A stretch of 64,000 bases of DNA from Flavobacterium sp. SUN052. Lineage in GTDB: Bacteria; Bacteroidota; Bacteroidia; Flavobacteriales; Flavobacteriaceae. The first letter of the stretch is position 1, and the number at the start of each line of letters is the position of its first letter. A program made the position numbers and the translations under genes. The stretch lies in assembly GCF_028867935.1 (NCBI RefSeq), contig NZ_JAPQNS010000001.1, positions 1,116,001-1,180,000 on the forward strand, given 5' to 3'. Shown here in pieces: positions 1 through 8,373 of the stretch. The notes under the pieces are model-generated. The model saw nothing but the letters and a program-made list of their open reading frames with translations. It was not told the DNA's origin and ran no database searches.

Positions 1-595
1 GACAGGTGAAGATTTCGAAGAATTCCTGAAAACGACGTTTTATCGCCCACTCGGTGCCACCACGCTGGGCTACCGGCCAAGAAACTTCTACCCATTGAGC
101 CGAATTGTTCCGACTGAATACGACTCGTTGTTTCGTAAAACGCTTATCTGGGGGCGCGTTCACGACGAAGGCGCAGCAATGCTAGACGGCCTCTCAGGCC
201 ACGCGGGTTTGTTTGGCTCTGCCAACGACCTGATGAAATTAATGGAAATGTACCGGCAACGAGGCACTTATGGCGGTAAGCAGTATCTAAGTCCTGAAGT
301 GTTGACTGAGTTTACGCGGTACCAGTTTCCAGAACTGGGCAACCGGCGCGGCTTAGGCTTCGAAAAGCCAGCTTACAAATACAATGGCAATGCGCCCCGT
401 TCGGCCAGCCCGTCGAGCTTTGGGCATTCGGGCTTCACCGGGACGTTCACCTGGGTTGACCCAGTCTATAACCTTAGCTATGTATTCCTGTCGAATCGGG
501 TTTACCCGACACGCAATAACAACCAGATTTCGTCTCTGAATATTCGTACCAACGTGATGGAAGCCATGTACAAGGCTATGAAGCGAGGGATCTAA
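1..595 (+). CDS. Serine hydrolase (beta-lactamase/transpeptidase-like), C-terminal part
   Basis: The reading frame is open from base 2, so the gene begins upstream of the window and about 198 C-terminal residues are seen. The segment has the late motifs of class C beta-lactamase-like serine hydrolases: a DGLSGHAGLFG stretch and then FGHSGFTGT, which matches the HxG element that lines the active site. The ending (DP, YVFLSNRVYPT, then a helix) resembles the beta-lactamase half of the Bacteroidota proteins that fuse an N-terminal GH3 beta-N-acetylglucosaminidase to a serine hydrolase, which suggests peptidoglycan turnover in the periplasm. The GH3 half is not visible, so the fusion is inference from family resemblance. 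The Ser-x-x-Lys nucleophile also lies outside the window. An internal TTG at 95 is not the true start. Confidence 0.8.
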   Translation, partial: TGEDFEEFLKTTFYRPLGATTLGYRPRNFYPLSRIVPTEYDSLFRKTLIWGRVHDEGAAMLDGLSGHAGLFGSANDLMKLMEMYRQRGTYGGKQYLSPEVLTEFTRYQFPELGNRRGLGFEKPAYKYNGNAPRSASPSSFGHSGFTGTFTWVDPVYNLSYVFLSNRVYPTRNNNQISSLNIRTNVMEAMYKAMKRGI

Positions 596-599
596 CGTG

Positions 600-659
600 T
601 ACAGTTGAGTAATAAAAAAAGACCCGGCTGGCCGGGTCTTTTTTTATTACTCAACTGTA
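600..659. terminator. Perfect 29-bp palindrome with T7, bidirectional terminator
   Basis: Arms 600-628 and 631-659 are perfectly complementary with a 2-base spacer. The GC-rich core (gacccggc/gccgggtc) is flanked by A7 and T7, so it can terminate transcription from both converging genes. The pairing extends beyond the T-run and takes in the last codons and stop of the minus-strand gene. Confidence 0.9.
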
Positions 660-1267
660 ATCCCTTTTTTCTGTAGGTATGCCCCAATATTGAATGTCTG
701 CCCGTCCATGAGGGTAATGTCCCGGTTCCAGTCGACTGTTTCGATGCGTTCTTTGTTAGCTACAATTACAGCCTGTGCTTCAGTCAATACCCAAAACACA
801 GTTTCAACACCAAAATCGAGCAGTTTGCGGGTCTTTTTATAGATGTAGCCACTTTCTGTCATTGCCTCCACATCGGCATCAATGTCCACCTCAATGGCTA
901 TTTTAGGGGGTACGTCTACGAATTTTTTTGAGATTTTGGAAGCAGGTAGCACTGACTGATCAAAGATCGCGATGTCGTTAGAAACGTTATCGCGGTGATT
1001 AAGATGCACACCGGGTTCGCTAACGAGGACAAAGTACTGGTCTTCATCTATAAACAGCAGAATGACTTTCATCAAGTGTGAAATAATAACTGACTGTAAA
1101 CTGCTTGCTCCCATTATTTCGGTGGTTGTTTTTTTTCCTGCCAGCACATCCCGGTAACCTTTGTAGTAGATAGGTTTTCCATCCATGACCTCATAAATCA
1201 GATAGTCAGGGATTTTTTGTTTCGGTTTTGGAGCTACCCGCCGGGGGCCAGTCAGTGCAACAGCCAT
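647..1267 (-). CDS. Uma2 family endonuclease-like protein (DUF820)
   Basis: A 206-residue protein of the Uma2/DUF820 family, which has a restriction-endonuclease-like PD-(D/E)xK fold. Candidate active-site positions are D98 in SNDIAIF, E126 in IAIEVD and K145/K148 in the helix before DFGVETVFWV. These correspond to the usual order PDxxV, EV, then Kxxx(Y)xxxGV. No role is established for most members. The many copies in cyanobacteria and Bacteroidota are often annotated only by fold. The gene stands alone, convergent with the preceding hydrolase, and its 3' end is part of the palindromic terminator. A -7 box lies just upstream. The ATG at 1265-1267 is well placed behind it. Confidence 0.8.
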   Translation of the reverse strand: MAVALTGPRRVAPKPKQKIPDYLIYEVMDGKPIYYKGYRDVLAGKKTTTEIMGASSLQSVIISHLMKVILLFIDEDQYFVLVSEPGVHLNHRDNVSNDIAIFDQSVLPASKISKKFVDVPPKIAIEVDIDADVEAMTESGYIYKKTRKLLDFGVETVFWVLTEAQAVIVANKERIETVDWNRDITLMDGQTFNIGAYLQKKGITVE

Positions 1268-1294
1268 AGTCTTGTTGAGTCAGTTCTGTTTTGT

Positions 1295-1302
1295 CAAAGA
1301 TA
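1295..1302 (-). promoter_or_regulatory. Candidate -7 box (TATCTTTG) for the Uma2 gene
   Basis: On the minus strand this reads TATCTTTG, an exact fit to the Bacteroidetes -7 consensus TAnnTTTG, 27 bases before the ATG. No TTG sits at the standard spacing upstream; the nearest is 13 bases away. Confidence 0.45.
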
Positions 1303-1354
1303 TAGAAACTTAGGGCAAAAACGGCCGCTGCGAAAACGTAGACCGTAAGGGAGT

Positions 1355-1657
1355 TTATAGTTTTACGCCTTTCAAAAGCCAGACTAACTGAATCGCCTGT
1401 TCCTTTAGATGTAAAAATTTCTTCCGTTCGTCATCGCCCATAAATGCCATAAAGTCAGACTCAGCGTCGAACTCTACCAGGTGAATTTCATACGGTTTAT
1501 CCAGCGAGCCTTCAATCACTGAAGTGTCATCAGGACGTATACGCAGAAGAAGCCGACCGTTATACTTGCCAATGGTTGGGATAGCAACGGCTTCAAATTC
1601 ATCGAATACCGCTTCCTGACCTTCTTTGATGTAGATGAGTTGGGTGATGTAGAGCAT
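1355..1657 (-). CDS. DUF1330-like small protein
   Basis: A 100-residue soluble protein resembling the DUF1330 / dimeric alpha-beta barrel (ferredoxin-like) group. It opens with a beta strand (MLYITQLIYI), a GQEAVFDEFEA helix, then GRLLLRI and a YEIHLVEF strand, the same strand and helix order as DUF1330 proteins. Such proteins are usually dimers; some are monooxygenase-like, but no catalytic residue can be assigned here. It is separated from the Uma2 gene by 87 bases and diverges from glnN. The start is the only ATG in the region (1655-1657). Function unknown. Confidence 0.65.
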   Translation of the reverse strand: MLYITQLIYIKEGQEAVFDEFEAVAIPTIGKYNGRLLLRIRPDDTSVIEGSLDKPYEIHLVEFDAESDFMAFMGDDERKKFLHLKEQAIQLVWLLKGVKL

Positions 1658-1819
1658 TTTCGAACGTGTTGGTTTATGAATCCTGTTAAGTAAAAGTAAT
1701 AGTAGGAAAACTTTTCTAGGTAGGATAAACTACAGGAACAATTTTCAAGACTAGAATTTTAGTTCATCATGTTCTACCCTGATTTACGCTCATTCATCAG
1801 CTTTTGTTGTTTTAATGGC

Positions 1820-1848
1820 TTGTCTATGGGGGAATATCTGTAGTTTTG
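1820..1848 (+). promoter_or_regulatory. Bacteroidetes-type promoter of glnN
   Basis: TTG at 1820-1822, 18 bases, then TAGTTTTG at 1841-1848, an exact TAnnTTTG match. The predicted transcript starts about 30 bases before the glnN ATG. The rest of 1658-1883 shows nothing recognisable. Confidence 0.6.
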
Positions 1849-1883
1849 ACCGTGTTTCTAGCCAATAAATCTTAGCGCATACT

Positions 1884-4073
1884 ATGTCCAATTTCCGCTT
1901 CAAAGCCCTTGAAATAGCCCAAAATCGGCACGCCATTCTGGTTACTCCGCCTGCTGAGCGCGTTGCTGATTTCTACGGTATCAACACGTTCAACAAAGAC
2001 ACAATGCGGGCGTTGCTCTCGCCCGAGGCATATCTCCGCATTACGGAAGCTATTGAAACAGGAGGCAAAATCGATCGTGATATTTCCGACGAGGTGGCCA
2101 ACGCCATGAAATCATGGGCTGTTTCGCGCGGAGCTACCCATTACACGCACTGGTTTCAACCTCTCACCGGCTCAACGGCCGAAAAACACGATTCCTTTTT
2201 CGACCTGACGATGGACGGAAAGGCGATCGAAAAATTCAAAGGTGGTGCCCTGGTACAACAGGAGCCTGATGCTTCATCGTTTCCAAGCGGTGGTCTTCGC
2301 AACACGTTCGAAGCACGGGGGTACACTGGTTGGGACCCATCATCACCAGCATTCTTAATGGACAATGGAGCAGGGGGCAAAACGCTCTGCATTCCATCGG
2401 TGTTTATTTCGTATACTGGCGAAGCACTCGATTATAAAACACCGCTACTAAAAGCGCTGGCCGCCTTAGACAAGTCAGCAACGGCCGTTTGCCAGTTTTT
2501 CGACCGGAATATCGACAAAGTAACGGCTACCCTTGGGCCCGAACAGGAGTATTTTCTGGTCGATAAAGCGCTATTCTATGCTCGTCCAGATTTAGTTATG
2601 GCGGGTCGAACGGTGTTTGGTCATTCGCCTGCTCGCGGTCAACAGCTTGAAGACCATTATTTTGGCTCAATTCCGCCACGGGTCAATGCTTTCATGGTCG
2701 ATTATGAATTTGAGGCCATGAAACTTGGTATCCCTGTTCGTACGCGCCATAATGAAGTTGCCCCCGGTCAGTTTGAAGTAGCGCCAACGTTTGAAGAGGT
2801 AAATCTTTCCATCGACCATAACGCATTGTTAATGGATCTGATGGAGAAAGTGGCAGAGCGGCACGACTTTAAGGTGTTATTCCACGAAAAACCATTTGCT
2901 GGTATTAATGGTAGTGGAAAGCACAACAACTGGTCGCTGGGAACTAATACGGGCGTTAACCTGCTGGCTCCCAGTAGTAAACCAAAGGAAACGCTACGGT
3001 TCATAACGTTTTTAGTGAATGTTATCAAAGCGTTCCACGATAATGCTGATTTGTTGCGAGCCAGCATTGCCTCGGCAGGGAATGAGCATCGTTTGGGAGC
3101 AAACGAAGCCCCACCAGCCATCATGTCAGTTTTCCTCGGCGAAACGCTCACGAAAGCCCTTGAAGATCTGGAAATAAAGAATGAGATCGCGCTGAACAAG
3201 GGTGACAACGTATATTATAAACTGGGCCTAAATCGGATTCCAGCGCTGATTCGCGACAATACCGACCGGAACCGGACGTCGCCTTTTGCCTTTACCGGCA
3301 ATAAATTTGAGTTTCGGGCTGTTGGCGGTGGTGCTAATTCGGCTTCAACAATGATTGTGTTGAATACCATTGTTGCGGCTCAGTTACAGGTATTTAAAGC
3401 TGATTTGGATGTTCGGTTGAATAATGGCGAGAAGAAAGAATTAGCCATTGTTGACATCCTGAAGCAGTACTACAAGTCGTGTAAGCGAATACTGTTTGAA
3501 GGGAATGGGTATTCTGACGATTGGGTTGAGGAAGCTGCTAAACGAGGCTTGTCGAATATTAAATCAACCCCCGAAGCACTGCAAGTTTATTTAAAGCCGG
3601 AGTCTATGGAGATTTTCCGGCGGATGGGTGTGATGGGCCATGCCGAGGTGGAGTCTCGCTACGAGATTGAACTGGAAAAATACATCAAGAAAGTACAGAT
3701 CGAATCGCGGGTAATGGGTGATCTAGCCATCAACCACGTGGTGTCAACAGCCATTAAATATCAGGGCAAATTAGCAGAGACTGCTAAAAACCTGATGGAT
3801 TTGGACATGGCTGCTGAAGCTGAACCCATGAAGGACATTCTTCGCGAAATTTCGACTCGGGTCGGCGTTATCAAAAAGAATGTCGAGGCTATGATCGAGG
3901 CTCGGAAGAAAGCCAATAACTTGACTGACTCTGCCGAAATGGCCCGTTTGTATGCTACCGAGGTTAAAGACTTCTTCGATGTGATTCGCTATGAAGTTGA
4001 TAAACTCGAACAGATTGTTGACGATGAAGACTGGCCACTGGTGAAATACAGGGAGATGTTATTTGTGAAATGA
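1884..4073 (+). CDS. glnN: Glutamine synthetase type III
   Basis: A 729-residue GSIII, the large dodecameric form of glutamine synthetase typical of Bacteroidota and cyanobacteria. It joins ammonia to glutamate using ATP in the cytoplasm and is the main entry of nitrogen into amino acids. The catalytic core is clear: GPEQEYFLVD at about 218-227 carries metal-binding glutamates, NGSGKHNNWS at 342-351 is the glutamate/ATP-binding loop, and the FEFRAVG stretch with its arginine follows. The length fits the family (about 700-730). The C-terminal helical region (about 560-729) is specific to type III. A matching promoter lies just upstream. The stop overlaps the start of the following peptidase by four bases (ATGA), so the two are translationally coupled. 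Confidence 0.97.
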   Translation: MSNFRFKALEIAQNRHAILVTPPAERVADFYGINTFNKDTMRALLSPEAYLRITEAIETGGKIDRDISDEVANAMKSWAVSRGATHYTHWFQPLTGSTAEKHDSFFDLTMDGKAIEKFKGGALVQQEPDASSFPSGGLRNTFEARGYTGWDPSSPAFLMDNGAGGKTLCIPSVFISYTGEALDYKTPLLKALAALDKSATAVCQFFDRNIDKVTATLGPEQEYFLVDKALFYARPDLVMAGRTVFGHSPARGQQLEDHYFGSIPPRVNAFMVDYEFEAMKLGIPVRTRHNEVAPGQFEVAPTFEEVNLSIDHNALLMDLMEKVAERHDFKVLFHEKPFAGINGSGKHNNWSLGTNTGVNLLAPSSKPKETLRFITFLVNVIKAFHDNADLLRASIASAGNEHRLGANEAPPAIMSVFLGETLTKALEDLEIKNEIALNKGDNVYYKLGLNRIPALIRDNTDRNRTSPFAFTGNKFEFRAVGGGANSASTMIVLNTIVAAQLQVFKADLDVRLNNGEKKELAIVDILKQYYKSCKRILFEGNGYSDDWVEEAAKRGLSNIKSTPEALQVYLKPESMEIFRRMGVMGHAEVESRYEIELEKYIKKVQIESRVMGDLAINHVVSTAIKYQGKLAETAKNLMDLDMAAEAEPMKDILREISTRVGVIKKNVEAMIEARKKANNLTDSAEMARLYATEVKDFFDVIRYEVDKLEQIVDDEDWPLVKYREMLFVK

Positions 4074-5218
4074 TGCTTCGCGACCTGACTCGCCTGCCCC
4101 ACCGGGGGGCTGCAACGCCCTGCGAACGCGAAGCCGCCGAATTGCTCAGTCAACACCTTGCTGATATGGGGGCTGACGTGCGTCTGGAGCCTTTTCGGAC
4201 GCCCAAAACTTACGTGACCGTTGTGTATTGGCTGATTGGTGGGGTTGTGCTGGGGTTGCTGCTCATACGGCCGGGAGCCTGGTGGACCCCAGCACTGGTG
4301 TGGGTCTATGTGGTGATGGCCTGGTTGTATTTCAACTGGCGGTATTCGCCGGTGGTACAGTTCCCGGTGTTGCACACCTCGCACAATGTTGTTGGGCGGT
4401 GGCCTGCGACGGCAGGGGAGGGTCGGGTGAAAAAGCTCATTTTGATGGCTCATTATGATACAGCGCCTGTTTCGGCACTGTACGGATCGAGTCAACGAGC
4501 ATTTCGGGCGTCGCTAATCGTATCACTCCTGTTGATGCTTGTAGCCGCCATTTTGGGTACGCTGGAAGCATTTGGGCTAGGTTGGGAATGGTTGCGGTAC
4601 GTGCGTTATGGACTGATTGGGTACTTTATACTACAGGCAATCACGGGCACCCTTGGCTATTATCTGCACGGATATACCAATGGTGCCAGTGATAATGCAA
4701 CGGGTGTGGTGGCCGCACTCGAAACGGCTAATCGACTTCAGAAAAACAAACCCGACGATGTTGACCTGGAAATAGTGCTGACCAGCGCTGAGGAAGTTGG
4801 CATGATCGGGGCTTATCAGTATGTAGAACGTCATCGCAAGGAATGGCCACTTAACCGGACGGCAGTTATTAATTTCGATACGCTGGGAGCTGGCAAACTA
4901 ACGCTGATCGAACAAACCGGAACCATCGAAGTTATTCGGTACAATAATCCAGTGATCAATACCGCTCGGCAACTTGTTCAGGAGGAATCTTTCAGGAATC
5001 GGGCTAAATTGGGGAGATGGCATACTGCCGACTTTGATAGTGTATGGTTTGTGCGAAAAAATATTCCGGTGCTGACCTTGTGCGCGTTAGATGAAAAAGG
5101 TGAAATGCCCCGTATTCATCGGCCCAACGATACGCTTGACCCCGTCGATTTGGTTCCAATGCAAGCCGCAATTGACTTGGCAGAAGAAGTTTTCCGGCGA
5201 TTGTCCGTAGCTTTGTAA
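4070..5218 (+). CDS. M28 family metallopeptidase with membrane segments
   Basis: A 382-residue zinc aminopeptidase-type protein. M28 metal ligands are recognisable: H128 and D130 in MAHYDTAP, D208 in GASDNATG, the E241/E242 pair in TSAEEVG (catalytic and ligand), an Asp in NFDTLG, and a late His in MPRIHRPND. Two hydrophobic blocks interrupt the fold: about 50-90 before the first ligand and about 148-200 between the first and second. The enzyme is therefore probably embedded in the inner membrane, as in other Bacteroidota M28 proteins with TM insertions. The substrate is unknown. Translation starts at an ATG overlapping the glnN stop; a second ATG follows at once (4073). The coupling to glutamine synthetase is conspicuous but its meaning is not known. 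Confidence 0.85.
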   Translation: MMLRDLTRLPHRGAATPCEREAAELLSQHLADMGADVRLEPFRTPKTYVTVVYWLIGGVVLGLLLIRPGAWWTPALVWVYVVMAWLYFNWRYSPVVQFPVLHTSHNVVGRWPATAGEGRVKKLILMAHYDTAPVSALYGSSQRAFRASLIVSLLLMLVAAILGTLEAFGLGWEWLRYVRYGLIGYFILQAITGTLGYYLHGYTNGASDNATGVVAALETANRLQKNKPDDVDLEIVLTSAEEVGMIGAYQYVERHRKEWPLNRTAVINFDTLGAGKLTLIEQTGTIEVIRYNNPVINTARQLVQEESFRNRAKLGRWHTADFDSVWFVRKNIPVLTLCALDEKGEMPRIHRPNDTLDPVDLVPMQAAIDLAEEVFRRLSVAL

Positions 5219-5222
5219 ACAT

Positions 5223-5783
5223 ATGGCAACGAATCAAAATCCGGGCTTTGACCCGCAGGAAATCGAAGAGTTACGCGCTGAGTGCCGCGAAGAAGGAACC
5301 TCTTTTGTATTGGTTGAAGACCCTGACCTCGATATGCTCGAAGCGGGTGAGTGCGAACACATCCAGTTTGTCGGCAAATACAAGGGAGAAGAAGTAATTT
5401 ATGACGCACTGATTTATACGCTTCGGTTGCACCACAGTAGTATGGTTTATGAGATGGCCGTGGAGCAGATCAAAAAATCATTTCCGTCCTACGTACCACC
5501 CGAAGAGCGCAAACCAAATTATAAAATCAGTGCTGAAGACGAGGAAGAAGCTGAAACAGCGCTGACTGAATTGATTGAAGAAATCGAAGAAAACGAAACG
5601 ATCAAGGTTCAGGAGCACGTTGAAGTAGACACAGATTCCGACTACGGTATTGCGCTTGATGTATGTCTGAACGTGGAGGAAATTAACGACGAAGTGATCG
5701 AGAGATTTATCGAAACATTCAATAGCGGAAGCCTTACGTTAGATACCACGCTGTATTCGTTCTCAGAAGACGGACAGGAGTAA
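5223..5783 (+). CDS. Acidic conserved protein of unknown function
   Basis: A 186-residue soluble protein that I cannot assign to a named family. It is strongly acidic, with runs such as AEDEEEAETALTELIEEIEE. It begins with a short helix (DPQEIEELRAECREEG), followed by a mixed alpha/beta segment. There is no signal peptide, membrane helix or cysteine cluster. It starts four bases after the M28 stop (ATG at 5223), so it is the third gene of the glnN operon. Such a placement suggests co-expression with nitrogen assimilation, but nothing in the sequence shows a function. Confidence 0.7.
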   Translation: MATNQNPGFDPQEIEELRAECREEGTSFVLVEDPDLDMLEAGECEHIQFVGKYKGEEVIYDALIYTLRLHHSSMVYEMAVEQIKKSFPSYVPPEERKPNYKISAEDEEEAETALTELIEEIEENETIKVQEHVEVDTDSDYGIALDVCLNVEEINDEVIERFIETFNSGSLTLDTTLYSFSEDGQE

Positions 5784-5790
5784 AAAAGCT

Positions 5791-5874
5791 ATTGGTGGTC
5801 ATTAATTGTCATTAGAAGTCATTCAGTTGTTTATACAGCGCGTTTGCTTTTACTGACAATTAATGACCACCAAT
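5791..5874. repeat. Long intergenic hairpin, 21-bp perfect arms
   Basis: Arms 5791-5811 and 5854-5874 are perfect inverse complements around a 42-base loop. The word GTCATT (or its complement) recurs through the element and beyond it, almost to the ATG at 5893. There is no T-run, so it is not a classical terminator. Confidence 0.85.
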
Positions 5875-5892
5875 GACAATCAATGACTACCC

Positions 5893-6753
5893 ATGACCAC
5901 CTTTTCGGGAACTGAATCATACATTGCTACCCGCGAGCTTAGTACGGCTGTCAATGCGGCTGTACAGTTGCAAAAACCCTTGTTGATAAAAGGTGAACCG
6001 GGTACGGGAAAAACGCTGCTGGCTTTCGAAGTTGCCCGTTCGTTAGGGAAGCCACTTTACACCTGGCACGTAAAATCAACCACCTCGGCGCATCAGGGCC
6101 TTTACGAATACGATGCGGTGTCACGTCTGCGCGATTCGCAACTGGCCGATCGGGGAGTAGGGTCAGCCCGAATTGATGATTTGGCCAACTACATCAAAAA
6201 AGGAAAGTTGTGGGAAGCTTTCGAGTCGGAGGAACAGGCCGTTCTGCTGATTGATGAAATCGACAAGGCCGACATCGAGTTTCCCAACGACTTGTTACAG
6301 GAGTTAGATCGGATGGAGTTTTACTGTTACGAACTCCAACGGACTATCTCGGCCAAAAAACGCCCTGTTGTCATCATCACCTCGAACAATGAAAAGGAAC
6401 TGCCCGACGCGTTTTTGCGCCGTTGTTTCTTCCATTATATTCGTTTTCCTGATCGCGAAACCATGCAGCAGATCGTGGAGGTACATTATCCAAATCTGCC
6501 ACAAGAACTGATGGTTAAAGCGTTATCAGTATTTTACAGCATCCGCGACGTTAAGGCATTAAAAAAGAAGCCTTCTACCAGCGAGCTAATTGACTGGGTA
6601 CGCTTGCTGTTAGTGGCTGGGATAACACAGGATGACCTGAACGATCTGGAAGCCCTCAATGAATTGCCGCCCTACCTTGGTGCCCTCCTCAAAAACGAAC
6701 AGGATTCGGAGCTGATGGCAGCGCTTCGGAAAAAGGGTAGTCGTCCTTACTGA
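5893..6753 (+). CDS. MoxR-type AAA+ ATPase
   Basis: A 286-residue AAA+ ATPase of the MoxR/RavA-like group. Walker A is GEPGTGKT at 34-41 and Walker B is VLLIDEID. The sensor-1 asparagine is in ITSNNEKELPDAFLRRC, which also holds the arginine finger. MoxR ATPases act with a von Willebrand factor A protein encoded next to them to assemble or activate target complexes such as metal enzymes. Here the partner follows 74 bases downstream. The gene starts right after a long hairpin, with the ATG at 5893 positioned within the last TGAC-rich copies of the repeat, which makes the hairpin part of its 5' leader. Confidence 0.93.
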   Translation: MTTFSGTESYIATRELSTAVNAAVQLQKPLLIKGEPGTGKTLLAFEVARSLGKPLYTWHVKSTTSAHQGLYEYDAVSRLRDSQLADRGVGSARIDDLANYIKKGKLWEAFESEEQAVLLIDEIDKADIEFPNDLLQELDRMEFYCYELQRTISAKKRPVVIITSNNEKELPDAFLRRCFFHYIRFPDRETMQQIVEVHYPNLPQELMVKALSVFYSIRDVKALKKKPSTSELIDWVRLLLVAGITQDDLNDLEALNELPPYLGALLKNEQDSELMAALRKKGSRPY

Positions 6754-6762
6754 TCACTGATA

Positions 6763-6813
6763 GTAAGCAGTGACCGCTGCTGATGCATGCCGCTGCCAAC
6801 TGCCACTGCTTAC
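6763..6813. repeat. Hairpin of degenerate GCAGTG/CTGCC words between the MoxR and VWA genes
   Basis: Arms 6763-6772 (gtaagcagtg) and 6804-6813 (cactgcttac) pair perfectly. The intervening bases repeat CTGC and CTGCCAACTGC. The same word set occurs in the hairpin at 22600-22667. Confidence 0.7.
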
Positions 6814-6827
6814 AGCCAACTGCTTTT

Positions 6828-8027
6828 ATGTTTCTCGACTTCTTTGTTCTCCTTCGTCGCCATCATCTTCCTGTCACGTTGCCGGAGTATCTGACGTTGC
6901 TCTATGCATTAAGGAGCAATGTAGCCGAGCCAACGATCGACGATTTTTATTATCTAAGCAAAACCGCCCTGGTCAAACACGAACAACACCTCGATTTATT
7001 CGACCGGGTGTTCAGTGATTTTGTGGCAGGACGTGAGTCGGTAACGGCAGAGGTATTGCCCGTTATTCCCCCCGAATGGCTCAACAATGCACTTGTCAAT
7101 GAGCTAACCGATGAAGAAAAAGCCGCTATCGAAGCATCAGGTGGCTTCGAATCCCTTTGGGAACGATTTCGCCAGTTGATGGATGAGCAGAATGAACGCC
7201 ATGAAGGCGGGAATAAATGGATTGGAACCGGAGGTACATCACCGTTTGGAGCCACTGGTTACTCCCCCGAAGGATTTAAAACTGACCAAGGCAAACCCGG
7301 TCAAGGCAATCGTAAAGCAGCAAAAGTGTGGGAGAATCGGGAGTACAAAAACTACGCCGACGATATTGAACTGAATACGCGTAATATGAAAATGGCCCTG
7401 CGTCGGTTGCGTATCCTGACACGAGAAGGAGCCGAAAACGAGCTGGACATAGATGGAACAATAGACCGAACCAGTCGAAACGCGGGTATGCTCGATATTC
7501 AGATGCAGTCGTCGAAACAGAATCGGGTGAAGGTACTGATGTTATTCGACGTGGGCGGCTCAATGGACGACCACATTGACTTGTGCAATCAATTGTTTTC
7601 AGCAGCCCGGTATCAGTTTAAACACCTTGAGTTTCTGTATTTCCATAATTGTGTTTATGAAACACTTTGGAAAGACAACGCACGCAGAAAAGATCGGTTA
7701 TCAACCTGGGAGGTGTTACACAAATACAATAAAGAATACAAAGTGATTTTTGTGGGCGACGCCAGCATGTCGCCCTACGAGATCACCATGCCAAAAGGCA
7801 GTGTAGAGCATTACAACGAAGAATCGGGAATGATATGGCTGGAGCGGTTTAAAGCGCAGTACCCGCATTTGGTCTGGCTAAATCCAATGATTCCGGCCTA
7901 TTGGCAGTATACCCAAAGCCTGGATATAATTCGAAAATGGTCAGCGAACCGGATGTTTCCGCTCACCCTAAATGGCCTGACTGGGGCCATGAAGAGTTTG
8001 AAGAATCCAAAAGTGACTTTTGAGTAA
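6828..8027 (+). CDS. VWA domain protein (CoxE-like), MoxR partner
   Basis: A 399-residue protein when started at the ATG at 6828. The frame is open to an ATG at 6783, but those 15 extra codons would be read from the hairpin repeat and lack family character. The N-terminal half is a helical domain (FLDFFVLLRRHHLPVT). The C-terminal half is a vWA-like domain with a variant MIDAS motif DVGGSMDDH, in which glycine replaces the first serine of DxSxS; this variant is usual in CoxE-like proteins. It also has FHNCVYETLW and GDASMSPYE, typical of the family. It pairs with the MoxR ATPase as a putative chaperone or activation module for an unknown client. Confidence 0.88.
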   Translation: MFLDFFVLLRRHHLPVTLPEYLTLLYALRSNVAEPTIDDFYYLSKTALVKHEQHLDLFDRVFSDFVAGRESVTAEVLPVIPPEWLNNALVNELTDEEKAAIEASGGFESLWERFRQLMDEQNERHEGGNKWIGTGGTSPFGATGYSPEGFKTDQGKPGQGNRKAAKVWENREYKNYADDIELNTRNMKMALRRLRILTREGAENELDIDGTIDRTSRNAGMLDIQMQSSKQNRVKVLMLFDVGGSMDDHIDLCNQLFSAARYQFKHLEFLYFHNCVYETLWKDNARRKDRLSTWEVLHKYNKEYKVIFVGDASMSPYEITMPKGSVEHYNEESGMIWLERFKAQYPHLVWLNPMIPAYWQYTQSLDIIRKWSANRMFPLTLNGLTGAMKSLKNPKVTFE

Positions 8028-8373
8028 TGAGTGCCTGTTATTGGCCTACGCGGATTGGCATGAGCACAAGCGTATTTTGAGTAATGACGGGGCGAAACGT
8101 TCGTTCCGAGGTGTTGCTCCAGTTAACGATCTGAATCAAGCGGGCGAAGTTACTGATGAGTTTGCGAATCATTACAGGGATAATTTTAAGGTAATAAATT
8201 GAAAACGAATTGTTTCCATCTAAAGGTATGCACAAAATCATAATGAATTTACTCTGTGTAAACAAATTATGTCTGCAAAATCCAGTTATTGGGAAGCAGA
8301 TACCGGTTAAACCCGCTTGTTAATCCTTATGTTACAAAAACGCGCTATTTATTTCTAAAATATCGCCGTAAGT
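8028..8373. other. 346-base gap without a convincing gene
   Basis: A 13-base direct repeat (ttttgagtaatga) occurs at 8018-8030 and 8075-8087, spanning the stop of the preceding gene. A 60-codon frame at 8020-8202 uses TTG and has no protein-like pattern. The rest is AT-rich leader to rsmE with no clear promoter or hairpin. Confidence 0.5.

Noticed and set aside
2156..3208. Minus-strand open frames inside glnN, and similar frames opposite other genes throughout
   Set aside because: They lie antisense to strongly supported genes and show no family motifs or coding pattern.
5791..5874. CRISPR array from repeated GTCATT words
   Set aside because: The words are short, degenerate and inverted, with no constant repeat or spacer length, and no cas gene is present.
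8020..8202. 60-codon frame after the VWA gene
   Set aside because: Starts with TTG overlapping the previous stop, has no protein-like pattern, and lies in a gap with a small direct repeat.
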